From the NCBI RefSeq assembly GCF_001667145.1, contig NZ_LZIF01000043.1:1-64000 (forward strand): 64,000 nt of DNA, in the 5' to 3' direction. The position numbers were made by a program, and so were the translations under genes. The notes below the pieces were generated by a model, which had not been told where the DNA came from, made no database searches, and worked only from the letters and a program-made list of their open reading frames with translations. Of the stretch, positions 28,272-37,043 are shown piece by piece. Numbering within the stretch: position 1 is the stretch's first letter; the number at the start of each line of letters is the position of its first letter. The DNA comes from Mycobacterium sp. 852002-51971_SCH5477799-a (GTDB lineage Bacteria; Actinomycetota; Actinomycetes; Mycobacteriales; Mycobacteriaceae).

Positions 28272-29147
28272 ATGGAAGTAGGACTGCACTTCATCGACTT
28301 TCTACCCGGAGACCCGGCCAAGCTGGGCCCCACGCTGGCCGACGCGGCCAAGGCCGCCGAGCAGGGCGGCGCCACGCTGTTCACCCTCGCCGATCACCTC
28401 TTCCAGATGGAAGAGCTTGCACCCGCGCAGAATCCGTTCCTCGAAGGTTACACATCGCTGGGCTTCCTGGCCGCCCAGACGACGACGATCGACCTGGCCC
28501 TGTTGGTCACCGGCGTCACCTATCGCTATCCCGGTTTGTTGGCCAAGGCGGTCACCACCCTGGATGTGCTGTCGCAGGGCCGGTCGATGTTGGGTTTGGG
28601 CGCGGCCTGGTACGAGCGCGAGCACACCGCGCTGGGCATCCCGTATCCGCCACTGAGCGTCCGCTTCGAAATGCTGGAAGAGACGCTGCAGATCTGCCGC
28701 CAGATGTGGAGTGCCGACGACGGGCCCTACGCCGGCACGCACTACCGGCTGAACGAGACGATCTGTGAGCCGCAACCGATTCGGCGACCCCCGATCCTGA
28801 TCGGTGGGGACGGCGAGAAGAAGACGCTGCGCCTGGTCGCGCAGTACGCCGACATTTGGAACAGCATGTCGAACGATGTCGAGGAGCTCGAGCACAAGGT
28901 CGAGGTGCTGAACCGGCACTGCGACGCGGTGGGCAGGGACCCTGGTGAGGTCCGTAGGACGTCCGGCGGGCTGGCTGGTGCCGACCCCTTCGACGACACC
29001 GACGAATTCTTGAAGACCGTCGAACGCTACGCCGCGCTGGGTGTCGACATGATCAATATCGGCCCGATGCCCGGCAATCCGGATCCGGTCGGGTTCGTCC
29101 GCCGCCTGGGCGATGAGGTGATTCCGCGGCTCGCCGAAATAGGCTGA
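28272..29147 (+). CDS. LLM-class F420-dependent oxidoreductase (TIGR03560-like)
   Basis: 291 residues with an AAAGGA ribosome site. The luciferase-like barrel shows MEVGLHFIDFLPGD, TLADHLFQM (the cofactor-contacting Asp-His), LLVTGVTYRYPGLLAK, GRSMLGLGAAWYEREH and RRPPILIGGDGEKKTLRL. It matches the actinobacterial F420 subfamily ending VDMINIGPMPGNPDP. Together with fgd1 and the gene at 11210-12232 it makes three F420-type enzymes in this window. The MarR partner suggests induction by a small molecule. Confidence 0.87.
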   Translation: MEVGLHFIDFLPGDPAKLGPTLADAAKAAEQGGATLFTLADHLFQMEELAPAQNPFLEGYTSLGFLAAQTTTIDLALLVTGVTYRYPGLLAKAVTTLDVLSQGRSMLGLGAAWYEREHTALGIPYPPLSVRFEMLEETLQICRQMWSADDGPYAGTHYRLNETICEPQPIRRPPILIGGDGEKKTLRLVAQYADIWNSMSNDVEELEHKVEVLNRHCDAVGRDPGEVRRTSGGLAGADPFDDTDEFLKTVERYAALGVDMINIGPMPGNPDPVGFVRRLGDEVIPRLAEIG

Positions 29148-29163
29148 TGCCATTCGGGATTCG

Positions 29164-30621
29164 TCATCCGGGATAGCGGGAGTAACAGGCATCGGCGTTG
29201 CCGGTCACGCCACCGCGGAACGCCGCGATCCGGGTGAAACCGGCCGGCACGCTGGTGCCGTCGGCGTCACTGGCCACCAAATGGTTGGTGAGCAGGCCGG
29301 CAACCGCCTCGTCGAGATCACCGGCGGTCAGCAGCAATTGGTTGTGGGAGGGCAGGTCGATCGGCTCGGCCATCTTGCGATGCGCCACACCGGTCAGGCA
29401 TGCGGTCCGCAACGCGGTCCACGGGCTCTGCATCGGCAGGGCGCGCTCATGCTGCACCGCGAGCGCGTATCTCGACATCACGACGGACAGCGCGGTGTCG
29501 TCGCCTTGCGGCAGCGTCTGTTGCTTCTCGTCGGCGACCGCGCCCATGCCGGCGAGCCCGGGCAGGTCGACCACGATGGTGTTGGTGCCCGGACAGTACG
29601 ACGCCGGGGGCGTCGCCTTGGCGTCCGGACAATCGGCCGGCTGGTAGGACAGCGCCGGCGGGTCGGCAGGTGCGAAGATCTTTCCCAGCAGCTCCATCAA
29701 GTTCGACATGGTGTCCTGGTTGATCGGCACCTCACCGGTTTCCGTCGCCCCGGAGTTGTCGACCCGCAAGGCATTTGGCAAATCGCCGCGGCGCTTTTCG
29801 ATTTCGTTGCGGTTGATCGCCGCGCACGCCGAGGCGCCGTTGAGGAAACCCATCTGAAAGGCGCTGACGCGGTCGAGGGCCGAACCGTGCGCGTCGTCAT
29901 TTTGCATCTCGCTGTCCATCACCGGGTCGCGGGTGGTGATGATTCCCGCCAGCACGTGGTCGAGACCGTCGGCGGTGCTCAGCGTGAAGCGCGGCGACTT
30001 GCCGTCGGCAACCCAGTACAGGTAGACACCCGCGAAGCAATCGGCCTGCTGCTCGCGGATGATGGTCGCGTCCCGTCTGGTCACCAGCTTCGCCATCTGC
30101 TGCAGCGCATGCCCGAATTCGTGCGCCAGCACGCCGGTGACGGACATGTCACCGAAGTACTTCTGCGCGGTGGGCATGAATACGCCGCGGTCCCAGGCGA
30201 TCAGGTTGCATCTGCCGGTGTAGAAGGCGTTGACGAGCTTATAGGTGTCGTTGTGGCACACGATCGGGCTGCTCGGATCGCTCGCGTTGTAAGAGACCGT
30301 CTTGCTGACCGGAACGAACTTGCCCTTCAGGGATTGGTCGTACACCGACTGCCAGTAGTCCTCGATGTCGTTGACCGACAGCAACGCCAGGGTGTCGATC
30401 GGCCCGTCGTCGGTGTTGAGCACCTTGCCTTTGGGACTGGGTGCGTTCGAACGGATTCCGCTGGGCCCGTTGGTCGCCGGCAGACCACCGACCAGAAAGG
30501 GGTCGTTGAGCATCGACAGCGCACGGCCGCCCACGAACGTCGTGCATCCGGCCACCATGAGTACTGTCGCTGCCCAGACGATCGCCGACCTGAGCGCAGC
30601 GCTATTCATGACCAACCTCAT
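29164..30621 (-). CDS. lpqM: LpqM-like lipoprotein metallopeptidase
   Basis: 485 residues. A lipoprotein signal ends in VAGC (C26). The zinc motif HEFGH is at 167-171 within VTGVLAHEFGHALQQM, and QADCFAGVYLYW follows, as in the neutral zinc metallopeptidase (YpfJ-like) family. It is therefore an exported, membrane-anchored putative zinc protease. M. tuberculosis LpqM (Rv0419) is of similar size. An ATG at 30609 (MNSAAL) is an alternative start. A 108-base gap upstream separates it from the 13E12 gene. Confidence 0.88.
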   Translation of the reverse strand: MRLVMNSAALRSAIVWAATVLMVAGCTTFVGGRALSMLNDPFLVGGLPATNGPSGIRSNAPSPKGKVLNTDDGPIDTLALLSVNDIEDYWQSVYDQSLKGKFVPVSKTVSYNASDPSSPIVCHNDTYKLVNAFYTGRCNLIAWDRGVFMPTAQKYFGDMSVTGVLAHEFGHALQQMAKLVTRRDATIIREQQADCFAGVYLYWVADGKSPRFTLSTADGLDHVLAGIITTRDPVMDSEMQNDDAHGSALDRVSAFQMGFLNGASACAAINRNEIEKRRGDLPNALRVDNSGATETGEVPINQDTMSNLMELLGKIFAPADPPALSYQPADCPDAKATPPASYCPGTNTIVVDLPGLAGMGAVADEKQQTLPQGDDTALSVVMSRYALAVQHERALPMQSPWTALRTACLTGVAHRKMAEPIDLPSHNQLLLTAGDLDEAVAGLLTNHLVASDADGTSVPAGFTRIAAFRGGVTGNADACYSRYPG

Positions 30622-30729
30622 CCCGACCGGCTACAGGGCAGCATCAAGGGAACTCAGTCTAGAGGCATTGACCCTACCCGGCAGCCGGAATCGAGGGGCC
30701 CAGCAAACACGTGCCTTGCGGCAAAGGCA

Positions 30730-31620
30730 TTAGAAGGGCGGCGGCTCCCCGTCGCCAACGGCATGGGTTAAGTCGGAAGCCCAAGTAGACGGAGGCTTTT
30801 CGCCGTTTCGAGCCATTCGATTGTGGTGGCGTTCGGTGGCGATGCGCGCGGCCCGGTTTTGTGCCCGGGTACGGCGGCGTTTGGGCATCATCGCGGTGCG
30901 GTCGGCGCAGTAATCCGGGGTTGGGTCGGCCTCGGGGGCAGGCAAGCCGCCGGTGGCCAGACACAGGCTGGGAAACAACAAGGCGCTGCCCGGGGTGGTG
31001 ACATAGGTCTGTCCGGCCGGCGAGGTCAAGATCAGCGTGCCGTCGGGCAGCTGCTGATCGCGCCACCCCCAGAACGTTTTCACCAAATGATGTGTGCGGC
31101 AGAGGCATTTGAGATTGGACGCGTGTGTCCGGCCGCCGTCGGCATACGGGATCGTATGGTCCAGGTCGCAGTCGGTGGCCGGGCGATCACAGCCCGGCCA
31201 GCGACACGTCAGGTCCCGGCAGCGCACGAAATCGGCCAACGCCCGCGACGGCGCATAACCGGACTCGGCAGGCGCATCCCCGGGATGCACCAGCGCCACC
31301 AGCTTGGCCGAGGCGGCCAACTCGGCGAGCAACTCGGGCGGGATCAAACCCTCCGCGCCGATCAGAGCGGCGGGCGTCGCGCCGCGGCCATCCAGCGCGG
31401 CCTGCTCGGCGATCACATGAATCCCCACCGGACTCGGCGCGGACCGGTTGCCGGCCGCGCAATCCGCTCGCCCGCACCGACACCCCAACCGATCCGCGTC
31501 GGCGGCCAACGCCCCCAACGCATCAGCGCGGCGCTGCTCACGGGTGCGCGGATCGTGCACACATACGGTGGCCGCCAGTGCGTCCAACCGCTGATCCAAC
31601 GCCTGCGCATCCGGACTCAT
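30730..31620 (-). pseudogene. 13E12-family HNH part (3' half of a split gene)
   Basis: 296 codons. This half carries DAQALDQRLDALAATVC, the spacer, and the HNH nuclease motif with CRWPGCDRPATDCDLDHT, YADGGRTHASNLKCLCRTHHLVKT. In intact REP13E12 proteins this follows the DUF222 half in one frame; here it is shifted by one. The shift lies near 31632-31634, where homologous reading E-G-S-L would continue only with one more base. An ATG at 31620 overlaps the stop of the 5' half (ATGA), so it could still be translated by coupling. The tail is basic. Confidence 0.7.
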
Positions 31621-32252
31621 CAGGCTGCCCTCATAAGCGACATGCCCTCGCCCGCATCGGCGATCCAGACCTCGCGATCGGCCACCCGCTCCTTGCGGCG
31701 CCGCACCGCGTCCGCATCGGCGCGAGCCACCACCTTGTCCACCTGCGCGGCCAGCCGGCCCTGACTCAGCGACGGCCACCGGGTGACGTTGGCGGCCAGC
31801 GCAACGTCCACCGCACCCAACACGTCGGGATCGGTGATCAAATCGGTGCGGAACACGATCGTCTGAAACATCCGGCAATCGATATCGCCGGCGGAGAACA
31901 CCGCACCCACCTTCGGCAGCCGCTCACGCATCGCCCGGGCATAGCGCACCCGGCTGCTGGCCAGCCCCTGCCCGATCCGCAACGCCGCGGCCACCTCCGC
32001 GCTGACCGCCGCCTCGGTATCAACGGCCCACTCCTCGGTCTCCGCACACCGCGACAACCGGTAGGAAAACAACTCACCGATCGCTACCAGCTGCGCAGCA
32101 GCAGCCCGATTCTCCGCGCGCGCCGCCGCACCGATCCGCTCCAACAGACCCACGGACACCGGCGTCACCGACGGGTACTGCCGCTCGACCAGCTCGTCAA
32201 AATAGGCGATCACCTGGGGTGGTGACCGATAACCCGACTCGCTTTCGAACAT
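31620..32252 (-). pseudogene. 13E12-family DUF222 part (5' half of a split gene)
   Basis: 210 codons from ATG 32252 (MFESESGYR). It contains the DUF222 helices (QVIAYFDELVERQYPS, ARAENRAAAAQLVAIGELF, VAAALRIGQGLASSRV, RDADAVRRRKERVADREVWI-like end) and stops at 31620 after EGMSLMRAA. The rest of the family protein is in the overlapping next frame. The start codon lies inside a perfect LexA box. An in-frame start at 32282 is possible but would place the box inside the coding region. Confidence 0.7.
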
Positions 32253-32260
32253 GTGTTCGA
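32245..32260. promoter_or_regulatory. perfect mycobacterial SOS (LexA) box
   Basis: TCGAACATGTGTTCGA is the full mycobacterial LexA consensus TCGAAC-N4-GTTCGA with no mismatch and is a complete 16-base palindrome. It spans the ATG of the 13E12 gene. LexA-regulated 13E12 copies are known in M. tuberculosis, so induction by DNA damage is expected. Confidence 0.9.
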
Positions 32261-32291
32261 TTCTATCAGTCGCGGGCGACAAGCCGCACCG

Positions 32292-33761
32292 TTACGGCAC
32301 CCGGCTGCGATGCCTCTTGTTGTGCGGCGGCACACCGTTGACCCCGCCGATGGACTCCGCGTAGCTGCCGACGGCGAACCCGACGCCAGACCCCATGACC
32401 GCCAACGCATCCCGGTTGATGTTGTCGATGGTATCGCGAGGGCTCTGGAAGTTCGGGTCGAACGCCACGCCGGCCTGGCCGCCCCATAATCGGGCCTGGA
32501 CGGGAGTCTTCGGCTGCGAGGCCCCGGTGGTCATGCCCCCGACGGGCACACCCGCGATCATGAAGGGGTGGTAGTCGGCCCTGGTGTCCAACGGCATGTC
32601 CGCGGGCCGCTTGCCGGCGAGGTACAGATATCCGGCGAGGGTGCGTTCGACACCGGCCGAGCCTTCGGGCACGTCCGCGGCGGACACACCGGGACCGGGC
32701 GGGCCGGACTGATCGCCGTCGTCGGTGAAGAATCCAGCATTGGGTGAACCGAGCATGGTGAAGTTCAGGTACAGCGCGATGTCGTTGAGCTGCTCACGGT
32801 CCATGCCGAACACGTAATCCAAGACGCCGTTGCGGCCGTCCTCATCGGCGCCCCAGAACACGAACCGCACCGCATTGTTCACCGGCGCCAGCGGGCCCAG
32901 TTGCAGCGCCGTCTCCAGCACGGCGGCCGCCCCGGAGCCGTCGTCGTTGATCCCGGGTCCGGCGCGCGAGCCGTCCAGATGCGCACCCACTACGACGACG
33001 TCGTTGGCCGACCCGGACTTGGTCTGCGCCACGACGTTTCGGGACGTGATCTTGACGTTCTGCGCATCCAGCACCAGTCGTATCGGTGCGGTCGCTCCCG
33101 CCAGCGCGGCGGCGCCGGAGGATCCCAGCACGGCGACCGGCACGGTCAACTGCTTGAAGTAGCCGGTGGTGAACAACGTGGGTGGAGCTCCCCGATCGGT
33201 GGGCGAGCTGAGTACGATCAGCGCGCTCGCGCCCTTGGCCACCGCGCTGTTCTGTTTGTCGACGACCGAACATTGGGCGTCGTCGACGACGGCGATCGCG
33301 CCGTTGGGCACGACGGCGGGGTAATCGGTTGCCCTGCAACCCGACGGCTGCGCCGGACGGATCGGCTGCCCGGTCAGTCCTCCGGGTGGGGACTGCACCA
33401 GCAGCGATGCCTGGTCAACGGGATAGGTACGGCCCGCAACGGTCAGCGCCGGCTTGCCCAAAGAGACGGTGTAGAGCCGGTCGAACTGCGGTGTCTGAAC
33501 GTCGAAACCCCTGTCGTGCAGGGCTTTAGCGACGTAATCGACGCTGGCGTTGAAGCCCGGCATCCCGTCCGCGCGGTTGCCACCGTTGGCGTTGGCGATG
33601 TTCTGCAAGGCACGCAGGTGCGTCAGCATGCCCTCGGCAGTCACCTTCTTGGCCAGGCTGTGCCCAAGGTCCGGTGTCGTTGTCGGCAGCGCCAGCCGCG
33701 TCGACGAACAACCGGCCACCATGGCGATCAGCAGCAGAGTCGCGCCCAGCCGGGACATCAT
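32292..33761 (-). CDS. LpqL-like M28 peptidase paralogue lacking active-site residues
   Basis: 489 residues, lipobox VAGC (C18). Fold order is that of M28 aminopeptidases: an N-terminal helix, an inserted PA domain (about 115-235), and the peptidase core. Compared with its neighbour, the first metal ligands are kept (H261, D263, D273). The catalytic Glu is D306, the later metal Asp is T335, and the last metal His is Q439. It is probably inactive or works differently. It overlaps the neighbour's stop by four bases (ATGA). The start at 33758 is also possible. Its C-terminal tail is basic. Confidence 0.85.
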   Translation of the reverse strand: MMSRLGATLLLIAMVAGCSSTRLALPTTTPDLGHSLAKKVTAEGMLTHLRALQNIANANGGNRADGMPGFNASVDYVAKALHDRGFDVQTPQFDRLYTVSLGKPALTVAGRTYPVDQASLLVQSPPGGLTGQPIRPAQPSGCRATDYPAVVPNGAIAVVDDAQCSVVDKQNSAVAKGASALIVLSSPTDRGAPPTLFTTGYFKQLTVPVAVLGSSGAAALAGATAPIRLVLDAQNVKITSRNVVAQTKSGSANDVVVVGAHLDGSRAGPGINDDGSGAAAVLETALQLGPLAPVNNAVRFVFWGADEDGRNGVLDYVFGMDREQLNDIALYLNFTMLGSPNAGFFTDDGDQSGPPGPGVSAADVPEGSAGVERTLAGYLYLAGKRPADMPLDTRADYHPFMIAGVPVGGMTTGASQPKTPVQARLWGGQAGVAFDPNFQSPRDTIDNINRDALAVMGSGVGFAVGSYAESIGGVNGVPPHNKRHRSRVP

Positions 33762-35248
33762 GACTTGACGAGTACGTGCCGGGTGCGGTCCGCCATGGCG
33801 GGAACGCCGTTGTGCCCGCCGAGGTCTTGCGCGTAGAGACCGATCGCGTAAGCCACGCCGCCACCGTTGATCCCCAGCGCGGTGCGGTCGACGTGGTCGA
33901 GGGTGTCGGATTTCTGGTGGTAGTTGGGGTCGAACGGTTGATCGGCGGTTCCACCCCACAACTTGGCCTGGTCGGCGGACATCTTTCCCTCGGCGCCCGA
34001 GAACAGGCCGCCGGCGGGAATCCCCGCCAGGGTGAATCCGTCGTAGTCAGACCGGCCGTCGAACGAAGTGTCCTGCGCGGTCTTTCCGGCTGACTTCAGG
34101 TAAGCGACCAGCGTTCGCTCGATGCCCGCCGAACCCTCGGGCACCACCGGCTGGCCACGAGCGTCCAGTGGCAGTGACTGGTCGCCGTCGTAGGTGAAAT
34201 AGCCGGGGTTCGGCGACGCGAGCATATCGAAGTTCAGGTACAGCGCAATGTTTTTCAGCGCCGTCACGTCCAGGGACTCGACATAGTTGCGTGACCCGAT
34301 CAGCCCGAGTTCCTCCGCACCCCAGAAGCCGAACCGCAGCGCGTTGTGCACCTGCGGCGAACTCCCCAGCCGCACAGCGGTTTCCAGTACCGCGGCCACA
34401 CCCGATCCATTGTCGTTGATGCCCGGCCCCTCCGGCACGCTGTCCAGGTGCGCCCCCGCCATCACCACGTCGGTCGCCGAGCCGGTTTTGGTTTGCGCAA
34501 TCACGTTGCGCGCCCGGAAGCTTTGGGTGCTGGCATTGAGCGTGATTGTGGTGGGTCCCGGCTGCCCACGCAGCTGCAGCCCCACCGATCGGGTGACGCT
34601 CAGCGCCGGAATCTTCACCTCGGTGGTCGGCCCCAGCGTGCCGCCCATCTGTTGTTCGTCGACGTTGTCGGCGATGATCATCGCCACGGCGCCCCGCTGC
34701 GCCGCGGCCTCTTCCTTCTGAGCGAACGGGCAGGTTCCGCGATCGACCAGCACCACGGCGCCCTGCAGCGGCAGGTTCGCGTAATCGGAGGCCGCGCAGC
34801 CGAGGTTGTTAGCCGGCGCGGCGACCAGCGGCCCGCTCACACCGTCCGGCGCGGTGCCGAGGCTGAAGTCCAGCGCGTGCGCCTCCACCGGCTTGCCGCC
34901 GACGGTGACGGCCGGCTTGTCGCCGTGAAACACTCGCGCCGAGAATTCGGGAGTCTGCACGTCAAATCCACTGCCGCGCAGGATATTTACCACGTAATCC
35001 ACGCTGGCCTCATACCCGGGTGTGCCCACCGCCCGGGTACCGTTGTTGGCGTTGGCGATGTCTTGCAGCTTCGACAGGTGTGCCATCATCGCGTCCATCG
35101 TGACCTTGTCGTGCAACGCGGAGGCGAATTCGGCCGCCAAGGGGTGTGTTCGCTGCGAGTCCGACGACCGATGGAAGCAGCTGGTTGAGAATGCGGTCAG
35201 CGCGACCGCGGCGAGCAACGCCGCAGTCGTCGTGGATTTGTTCACCAT
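33758..35248 (-). CDS. lpqL: LpqL-like M28 aminopeptidase (intact active site)
   Basis: 496 residues. The N-terminal signal reaches STSC (C24), a weak lipobox because position -3 is Ser. The PA-domain insert spans about 125-240. The M28 metal and catalytic set is complete: H267, D269 and D279 (GAHLDS...GINDNGSG), E312-E313 (GAEELGL), D341 (NFDML) and H444 (NYHQKSDT). It should be a secreted aminopeptidase at the cell envelope. The position between lpqM and thiG matches M. tuberculosis lpqL (Rv0418). The paralogue at 32292-33761 is coupled downstream. Confidence 0.88.
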   Translation of the reverse strand: MVNKSTTTAALLAAVALTAFSTSCFHRSSDSQRTHPLAAEFASALHDKVTMDAMMAHLSKLQDIANANNGTRAVGTPGYEASVDYVVNILRGSGFDVQTPEFSARVFHGDKPAVTVGGKPVEAHALDFSLGTAPDGVSGPLVAAPANNLGCAASDYANLPLQGAVVLVDRGTCPFAQKEEAAAQRGAVAMIIADNVDEQQMGGTLGPTTEVKIPALSVTRSVGLQLRGQPGPTTITLNASTQSFRARNVIAQTKTGSATDVVMAGAHLDSVPEGPGINDNGSGVAAVLETAVRLGSSPQVHNALRFGFWGAEELGLIGSRNYVESLDVTALKNIALYLNFDMLASPNPGYFTYDGDQSLPLDARGQPVVPEGSAGIERTLVAYLKSAGKTAQDTSFDGRSDYDGFTLAGIPAGGLFSGAEGKMSADQAKLWGGTADQPFDPNYHQKSDTLDHVDRTALGINGGGVAYAIGLYAQDLGGHNGVPAMADRTRHVLVKS

Positions 35249-35301
35249 CGCGCCCCAGGTTAGACCGCGGCCCAGGCCGCCGGGATCAGGACACGGCGGT
35301 A

Positions 35302-35727
35302 TCAAACATACAGTGCGTTGAAGGGGGCAACGGGGATGTTGCGCACCACGAACCAGGCCAGCACCAACGACAGTGTCACGACGGCGGCCCAACGTCGGTG
35401 CTGCCAACTGCGGATCCGCCGACCCACTAGACGCCCGTAGGTCCAGGACGCATACGCCCACACCAACAGCACGACAGCCGCTAAGCCCAACGCATTGAAC
35501 CTGGCGGCCGCCGGGAGATCGCCGTGCATCAGCGAATACAGCATGCGCAGGCTGCCGCATCCGGGACAGTCGATACCCAGTAATGCCTTGGTTGGGCATA
35601 CCGGCAGCGGGCCGTTCGGGGTGGTCGGATCGCCCGCCCAGATGGCGGCGCACATCAGCGTCGTGGATGCCGCCACCACAAGTGGTGCACCCAGATTCGC
35701 GTGCGCCGCCCCCCAGCGGGTCACCAT
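35302..35727 (-). CDS. DUF2752 membrane protein
   Basis: 141 residues with three hydrophobic helices (about 13-32, 78-98, 110-130). The DUF2752 signature lies in the loop: CPTKALLGIDCPGCGSLRMLYSLMHGD, with three Cys that could bind a metal or form disulfides. No function is known for the family. It starts 9 bases after the CD225 gene stop, so both form one leftward operon. Confidence 0.82.
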   Translation of the reverse strand: MVTRWGAAHANLGAPLVVAASTTLMCAAIWAGDPTTPNGPLPVCPTKALLGIDCPGCGSLRMLYSLMHGDLPAAARFNALGLAAVVLLVWAYASWTYGRLVGRRIRSWQHRRWAAVVTLSLVLAWFVVRNIPVAPFNALYV

Positions 35728-35736
35728 GATCAGAGG

Positions 35737-36084
35737 TTAGAACATCGCGGCGAGTGCCGCGTTGGTGTTCGTGTTCAGCGCACCGATCGCCATCAAAATG
35801 CCGTAGATGATGCCTACGGCGACGCCGATGACCGCAGACCAGATCACCCATCTCTTGGCGCTCTCGGCGGACGCTTGCGCCTCGGCGTAGCGGCCCTGCG
35901 CCCACAACCCATTGACCTGGCTCGACTTGACGATCGCCACGATTCCGAAGGGAAGGCAGCAGAAGAGGGTCGCCAGAATCGACCACACCAGATAGTTATT
36001 CGGCGCTTGGCCTTCCGGCTGCTGCGGCGGGTAACCCGGAGACGGCGGCGGATAATCGGGCGGCGGGGGAGGGGGGGGTGTCAT
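35737..36084 (-). CDS. CD225/dispanin-family membrane protein
   Basis: 115 residues with GGAG ribosome site upstream. Residues 1-33 are Pro-rich (PPPPPPDYPPPSPGYPP). The CD225 unit follows: NNYLVWSILATLFCCLPFGIVAIVKSSQVNGL, a YAEAQASAESAKRWV amphipathic stretch and a second membrane helix (VIWSAVIGVAVGIIYGILMAIG). This is the same two-helix layout as animal IFITM proteins, which restrict viral membrane fusion. The bacterial role is unknown. Its stop lies 9 bases before the DUF2752 start. Confidence 0.85.
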   Translation of the reverse strand: MTPPPPPPPDYPPPSPGYPPQQPEGQAPNNYLVWSILATLFCCLPFGIVAIVKSSQVNGLWAQGRYAEAQASAESAKRWVIWSAVIGVAVGIIYGILMAIGALNTNTNAALAAMF

Positions 36085-36421
36085 GGATTCTCCAGTCAAG
36101 AGAAGTTAGCTGACGTAAAGCGGTGCTAACCATACCCGAGCAGGGTCTGATCGGCACTAGCAATGAAAAAATCATGTTTAGGCCACCGCAGGCACAATGG
36201 GGCGGCGGGGCGCCTTCTCTACAGAAGACCTCGATTATCGATGCGTCTCAACATAATTCGAAATTCTGTGCCTCGATAGGCGCGTCGCCATCGTTTCCCT
36301 GGTCATCCGCCGGTTCAGCCAAGGAAGGATGCCCACACAGACAATTGCCAACGGAATGTGTTGCATTACCACGACATATCCCTAATATCCGTGTTTAGAA
36401 GCGGCCGTTAAGGAGCCATTC
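36085..36421. other. gene-free, relatively AT-rich divergent intergenic region
   Basis: 337 bases between the leftward CD225 gene and the rightward secreted-protein pair, noticeably richer in A+T than the rest of the window. A 91-codon frame at 36123-36398 has no domain sense. Near the right end, TAATAT-like sequence and an AAGGAG ribosome site precede the ATG at 36422. Promoters for both directions are likely; nothing else is supported. Confidence 0.6.
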
Positions 36422-36952
36422 ATGTCTGATTTCAGCAACGCGCTGAGGGCGGCGACCCTAACGACGCTCACCGCAGGTTTGGCCTTAGCCGGCGGCGCCC
36501 CAGCGAGCGCGGATCCCGTCACCACCGGGAGCTCTTCGGATATCAACACGCTTGCGGCGGCGCTGTCGAAGGGCTACGGCCTGAACAACTGCACCGCTCA
36601 GAACATCGACCGCAGCACGCAACTGGCCGTGCTCACCTGCGGGCAGAGCCCCGATCCACGCGGACCGGTACAGGCCAAATACGTGCTGTTCACCAACGCC
36701 GACAATTTGGCCACCTCGTTCAAGGCGACCATCAATGAGGACGTGCTTACCCCATGCGGTGACGCCAGTCAGTCGCCGTCAAACTGGCACAAGGACGGTT
36801 CGGCAGCCAGCGCCGGGCAGGCGGCGTGCGGCACCTACCGAAACGGCGCCGAGATCATCTGGACTACGGACGCCAACAACACATTGAGTTACCTGCGCGC
36901 GTCCAACACCGACGTTGCTGCGCTTTACCAGTGGTGGCGTGCGAACGGGTGA
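36422..36952 (+). CDS. small secreted 4-Cys protein, copy 1
   Basis: 176 residues. A cleavable signal peptide ends near ASA (about 31). The mature part begins DPVTTGSSSD and has LAAALSKGYGLNNC, CGQSPDPRGP, PCGDASQSP, ACGTYRNG and ends ALYQWWRANG. Four Cys could form two disulfides. It is about half identical by eye to the next gene product, so this is a tandem duplication. No enzymatic motif is visible. AAGGAG is the ribosome site. Codon use is less GC-rich than in neighbours. Confidence 0.8.
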   Translation: MSDFSNALRAATLTTLTAGLALAGGAPASADPVTTGSSSDINTLAAALSKGYGLNNCTAQNIDRSTQLAVLTCGQSPDPRGPVQAKYVLFTNADNLATSFKATINEDVLTPCGDASQSPSNWHKDGSAASAGQAACGTYRNGAEIIWTTDANNTLSYLRASNTDVAALYQWWRANG

Positions 36953-37043
36953 CGTTCCCGCTGTGCCGCAACCGATTCCGTCGACGGATAACCGAGAAGC
37001 GTTCGGCCCTCTTTATTTCCATCAACCGCAGGGAGTCAGAAAA

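Noticed and set aside
31125..32225. Rightward frame over the 13E12 gene
   Set aside because: Antisense to DUF222/HNH sequence; Pro/Arg-rich and without motifs.
34346..35188. Long rightward frame across the LpqL genes
   Set aside because: Arg/His/Gly-rich translation with no motif; antisense shadow of a clear M28 peptidase.
36123..36398. 91-codon rightward ORF in the AT-rich intergenic region
   Set aside because: No ribosome site, no domain-like hydrophobic pattern, and it spans the likely promoters of both neighbours.
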